From positions 1 to 24,825 of the forward strand of contig JAUWMJ010000002.1 in NCBI GenBank assembly GCA_030613225.1: DNA of 24,825 bases. Reading direction: 5' to 3'. The position numbers and the translations under genes were made by a program. Source of the DNA: Desulfobacterales bacterium. Lineage in GTDB: Bacteria; Desulfobacterota; Desulfobacteria; Desulfobacterales; JAUWMJ01. This document shows, one piece after another, positions 22,456 to 24,825 of this stretch; position 1 is the first letter of the stretch; each line of letters opens with the position of its first letter. The notes beneath the pieces were generated by a model, which searched no databases, was not told the origin of the DNA, and was given only the letters and a program-made list of their open reading frames with translations.

Positions 22456-22678
22456 CAACTACTCAGGTTCAGGGGTTCAGGGTTTCGCCTTAGGCGGATG
22501 AGAGAGTGATATAAAATGCTTTCAGGTCATCCATGCATAATATTACTGAAGGCCCGCCTTGGAGCGACGGGATGTGGATATGCAATTGTTTTCTCTGTTT
22601 ATGATTGCTTGGCTTTCCATCACCGCATCTTGACATAAACCGTGAACTTTGAACAGCGAACCTGGCAACCTGAGTAGA
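22456..22678. repeat. Inverted-repeat unit between the 86-aa gene and cbiA
   Basis: CTACTCAGGTTCAGGGGTTC at the left mirrors GAACCTGGCAACCTGAGTAG at the right, enclosing about 180 non-coding bases with a CCGTGAACTTTGAAC word. The rest of the gap up to cbiA (22679-22895) holds simple repeats such as CCTTGAATCCTTGAATCC and ATCCTGATTATCCTG; I see no gene or clear promoter there. Confidence 0.65.
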
Positions 22679-22895
22679 GCACTAAATTAGAGATACTACA
22701 GGAAAGAACGGGAGAGGTTGATCCGCCTGAGGCGGAAAAGCACTTAACAAATCGCTAGAAAAAAAGCACTCGACCCCTTGAATCCTTGAATCCTCGAACC
22801 CTTTACATCAACTAATCTGGAGGAGAACCAAAAATTTATATCCTGATTATCCTGTAAATCCTGTCAAATATTTTTATTAGAATAAGGAGATTAAC

Positions 22896-24305
22896 ATTAA
22901 AGGATTCATAATAGCCGGAACTCAGAGTGGATGCGGAAAGACAACCATCACACTTGGGCTTATGGCAGCTTTAAAGAGACGCGGACTTGATGTTGCGCCC
23001 TTTAAAGTTGGTCCGGATTTTATCGATCCCGGTCATCATTCAAGAATAACAGGTGCTGTCAGCAGAAATTTAGATGGCTGGATGCTGCCTAAAAATTACA
23101 ACCTTAAATGCTTCAAGAAAAATGCAAGCAAAGCGGATGTTGCTGTAGCAGAAGGCGTGATGGGGCTTTTTGATGGGTATGATGGCGGAAGCGAAGCAGG
23201 CTCAACTGCTCAAATGGCAAAATGGCTCGGGCTTCCAGTTATATTGGTGGTTAATGCAAAAAGTATGGCCCGCAGTGCAGCGGCACTTGTCCAGGGGTTT
23301 GAACGGTTTGATAAAGATCTGGCTTTTGCAGGTGTTATTTTTAATAATATAGGAAGTAAAAGGCACTTTGAATATTTAAAAGAAGCCTTGGAAGGCAATG
23401 TCAAAATGCTATGCCTGGGTGGTATTCCCTATGACAAAGGTATTACAATGCCGGAAAGGCATCTTGGTCTGGTAACTTCTCAGGACCATCCATTATCGGA
23501 TGAGTATAAAGACAGGCTTGCAGATCATATTGAAAAAAACATAGACATTAAAACGATTCTTGATTTGCTTCCGGAAGTTAAAAGTACCGAAGAAAAGTCT
23601 GAAGATGCAGCTTTTACAATTAGAGCGGATGTCCGGGTAGGACTTGCCAGGGACAATGCCTTCTGCTTTTATTATCAGGACAATCTGGACATGCTGGAAA
23701 AAAATGGTGCGCAGCTTGTCGAATTTTCACCCATGGATGACAAGAGCCTTCCGGAAAATCTTGACGGGATTTATCTGGGAGGAGGCTATCCTGAGCTTTT
23801 TGCAAAGCAGCTTTCAGATAATGTGAGTATGCGAAGACAAATAAAGGAAAGCAGCAAAAAAGGTATGCCTGTTTACGGAGAGTGTGGCGGGTTTATGTAT
23901 CTTTGCAGAGAAATCTGGGACACAAAAGGGAATACATATCCGATGGTCGGCTGTTTTGACTTTGCAACACAAATGTTTACACGGTTGAAATCACTCGGTT
24001 ACAGAGAAATAAAACTCGTCAGGGATACGTTAACGGGAAAACGCGGTGAGACCATTAGAGGACATGAATTTCACTATTCGGAAATAAAAGTGCCCAGAGA
24101 TAAAAACGGAGATAAAAACGGAGATAGAAACAAAGTTGAAACGGTTTATGACGTTTCTGCAAGAGCAGGAATAAATAAAACAGATGAAGGCTACCTGGTC
24201 AACAGAACACTCGGCAGTTATATACATCTTCATTTCGGCAGCCGTCCGGAGGCGGCTGCATGTTTTGTTGAATACTGTCGAAGTTACAAACGAGAAAAGA
24301 GGTAA
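22896..24305 (+). CDS. cbiA: CbiA, cobyrinate a,c-diamide synthase (ATT start)
   Basis: CbiA amidates the a and c side chains of cobyrinate (cob(II)yrinate in the anaerobic route) using glutamine and ATP. The N-terminal P-loop domain reads KGFIIAGTQSGCGKTT (2-17), then FKVGPDFIDPGHH and GVMGLFDG. The C-terminal amidotransferase has YLGGGYPELF, the nucleophile Cys330 in YGECGGFMYL, and RGHEFHYS. No ATG, GTG or TTG lies between the upstream in-frame TAG and the P-loop. AAGGAG (22884-22889) sits six bases before ATT (22896), which I take as the start, giving 469 aa. Starting at the first ATG (22962) would delete the P-loop. A 12-base repeat (GATAAAAACGGA, 24099-24132) inserts KNGDKNGDRN near residue 403. 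Confidence 0.92.
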   Translation: MKGFIIAGTQSGCGKTTITLGLMAALKRRGLDVAPFKVGPDFIDPGHHSRITGAVSRNLDGWMLPKNYNLKCFKKNASKADVAVAEGVMGLFDGYDGGSEAGSTAQMAKWLGLPVILVVNAKSMARSAAALVQGFERFDKDLAFAGVIFNNIGSKRHFEYLKEALEGNVKMLCLGGIPYDKGITMPERHLGLVTSQDHPLSDEYKDRLADHIEKNIDIKTILDLLPEVKSTEEKSEDAAFTIRADVRVGLARDNAFCFYYQDNLDMLEKNGAQLVEFSPMDDKSLPENLDGIYLGGGYPELFAKQLSDNVSMRRQIKESSKKGMPVYGECGGFMYLCREIWDTKGNTYPMVGCFDFATQMFTRLKSLGYREIKLVRDTLTGKRGETIRGHEFHYSEIKVPRDKNGDKNGDRNKVETVYDVSARAGINKTDEGYLVNRTLGSYIHLHFGSRPEAAACFVEYCRSYKREKR

Positions 24306-24408
24306 ACGTTCACAGGCAGCGCATATGCACGCGCTCAGGGCAACCAGCATAGCAGACTATAGCTGGTAGCCCTGATCACGCACATCTGCAGCACCTGTAA
24401 ACGCTTAC
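24302..24408. repeat. 107-bp extragenic palindrome overlapping the cbiA stop codon
   Basis: GTAAACGTTCACAGG at the left pairs with CCTGTAAACGCTTAC at the right, and inner arms CTCAGGGCAACCAGC and GCTGGTAGCCCTGAT pair almost perfectly around CATAGCAGACTAT. The left arm supplies the cbiA TAA. It resembles a REP-type element and could end transcription. A matching end word, GTAAGCGTTTACG, also occurs near 17567. Confidence 0.8.
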
Positions 24409-24515
24409 AAGACGGAGATTGAGAAACCTTTTTATTCCGAATGGGCGTGAACTGTTAAAATAATTTTAGTGTCTTCGTGACTTTGTGACTGAACCACTAC
24501 ACAACTACTTTGTTT

Positions 24516-24825
24516 ATGAATCCAAATCAAGAAAAAATTTCAATTGAAACCCTGCCTGAAGCTCTGATTGACAAAATTTCTGAAAGAGATAAGGCAATTG
24601 AATGCACAGGTCTGGAAGAATCAGCAAAAGCGTATTTAATTTTAAGGATATACCAAAAACATAAGGGCCCCATTTTTCTGCTGACTCCTTCTCAAAAATA
24701 TGCGGAAAGGCTTTTGGAAGATCTGAGGTTTTTTGCAGGAAATGATGAAAACGGACTGCTTTATTTCCCTCCTTATAATATTTTGCCGTTTAAGTTTCTT
24801 TCTTATCATAGCGAAACAGCAGCCA
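24516..24825 (+). CDS. mfd: Start of transcription-repair coupling factor Mfd (cut by window edge)
   Basis: About 103 residues are visible. GPIFLLTPSQKYAERLLEDL followed by YFPPYNILPFKFLSYHSETA resembles the N-terminal UvrB-like module of Mfd, where a (F)P.(W/Y)..LP(Y/F) segment is typical. Mfd displaces RNA polymerase stalled at DNA damage and recruits UvrA. No Shine-Dalgarno is evident before the ATG; the upstream TGTCTTCGTGACTTTGTGAC is a simple repeat. It is unrelated to the B12 genes. The call rests on a short stretch, since the helicase domains lie outside the window. Confidence 0.75.
   Translation, partial: MNPNQEKISIETLPEALIDKISERDKAIECTGLEESAKAYLILRIYQKHKGPIFLLTPSQKYAERLLEDLRFFAGNDENGLLYFPPYNILPFKFLSYHSETAA

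Larger units (their letters stand above)
21460..22480. repeat. Copy 2 of duplicated divergent riboswitch cassette
   Basis: This matches 1-1575 apart from the 318-853 insert: leftward terminator and riboswitch, divergent promoters, rightward riboswitch and terminator, and the 86-aa gene. Here the two -35 boxes are only 12 bases apart, which looks like the original arrangement. Confidence 0.9.

Overview
The window is a cobalamin (vitamin B12) locus, about 42% GC by eye, probably from an anaerobic Desulfobacterota (Desulfobacterales-like) bacterium. The reasons are the anaerobic-pathway cobalt chelatase CbiK in both a periplasmic and a cytoplasmic form, a periplasmic cbiK beside a B12-type ABC importer as in Desulfovibrio, a Gram-negative TonB system, a broken ATP sulfurylase/APS kinase gene, and many palindromic intergenic repeats. 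Assignments rest on reading motifs by eye; no database search was run.

Layout, left to right. (1) 1-1575: a divergent pair of cobalamin riboswitches. The minus-strand one controls something left of the window; the plus-strand one leads into an 86-aa protein of unknown function. (2) 1938-5826 (+): periplasmic CbiK, then a BtuC-, BtuD- and BtuF-like ABC importer. (3) 5827-6461: palindromic repeats including a 208-bp MITE-like element. (4) 17021 down to 6462 (-): one tight operon behind two tandem riboswitches. In transcription order it encodes a TonB-dependent receptor, a DUF2162-type membrane protein, a TolQ/MotA-like channel protein, a DUF2149-type protein, an exported CobN-like chelatase, cytoplasmic CbiK, ExbB, ExbD and TonB. 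(5) 17606-18105: a broken ATP sulfurylase-APS kinase fusion. (6) 21452 down to 18131 (-): an alcohol dehydrogenase, a TrpD-like phosphoribosyltransferase and CobT, behind another riboswitch. (7) 21460-22480: a second copy of the divergent riboswitch cassette with a 93% identical copy of the 86-aa protein, then cbiA (apparent ATT start), and the 5' end of mfd, cut by the window edge.

How it fits together: six cobalamin riboswitches would shut off corrinoid uptake and synthesis when B12 is plentiful. The receptor, TonB-ExbB-ExbD and BtuCDF-like proteins would carry a corrinoid or related tetrapyrrole from outside to the cytoplasm. The two CbiK proteins, CbiA and CobT belong to cobamide synthesis. 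Two parts look under-described: the exported CobN-like protein with its TolQ/DUF2149/DUF2162 partners, which resembles the Bacteroidetes Hmu haem module but is under B12 control, and the dehydrogenase/TrpD-like pair co-transcribed with cobT.
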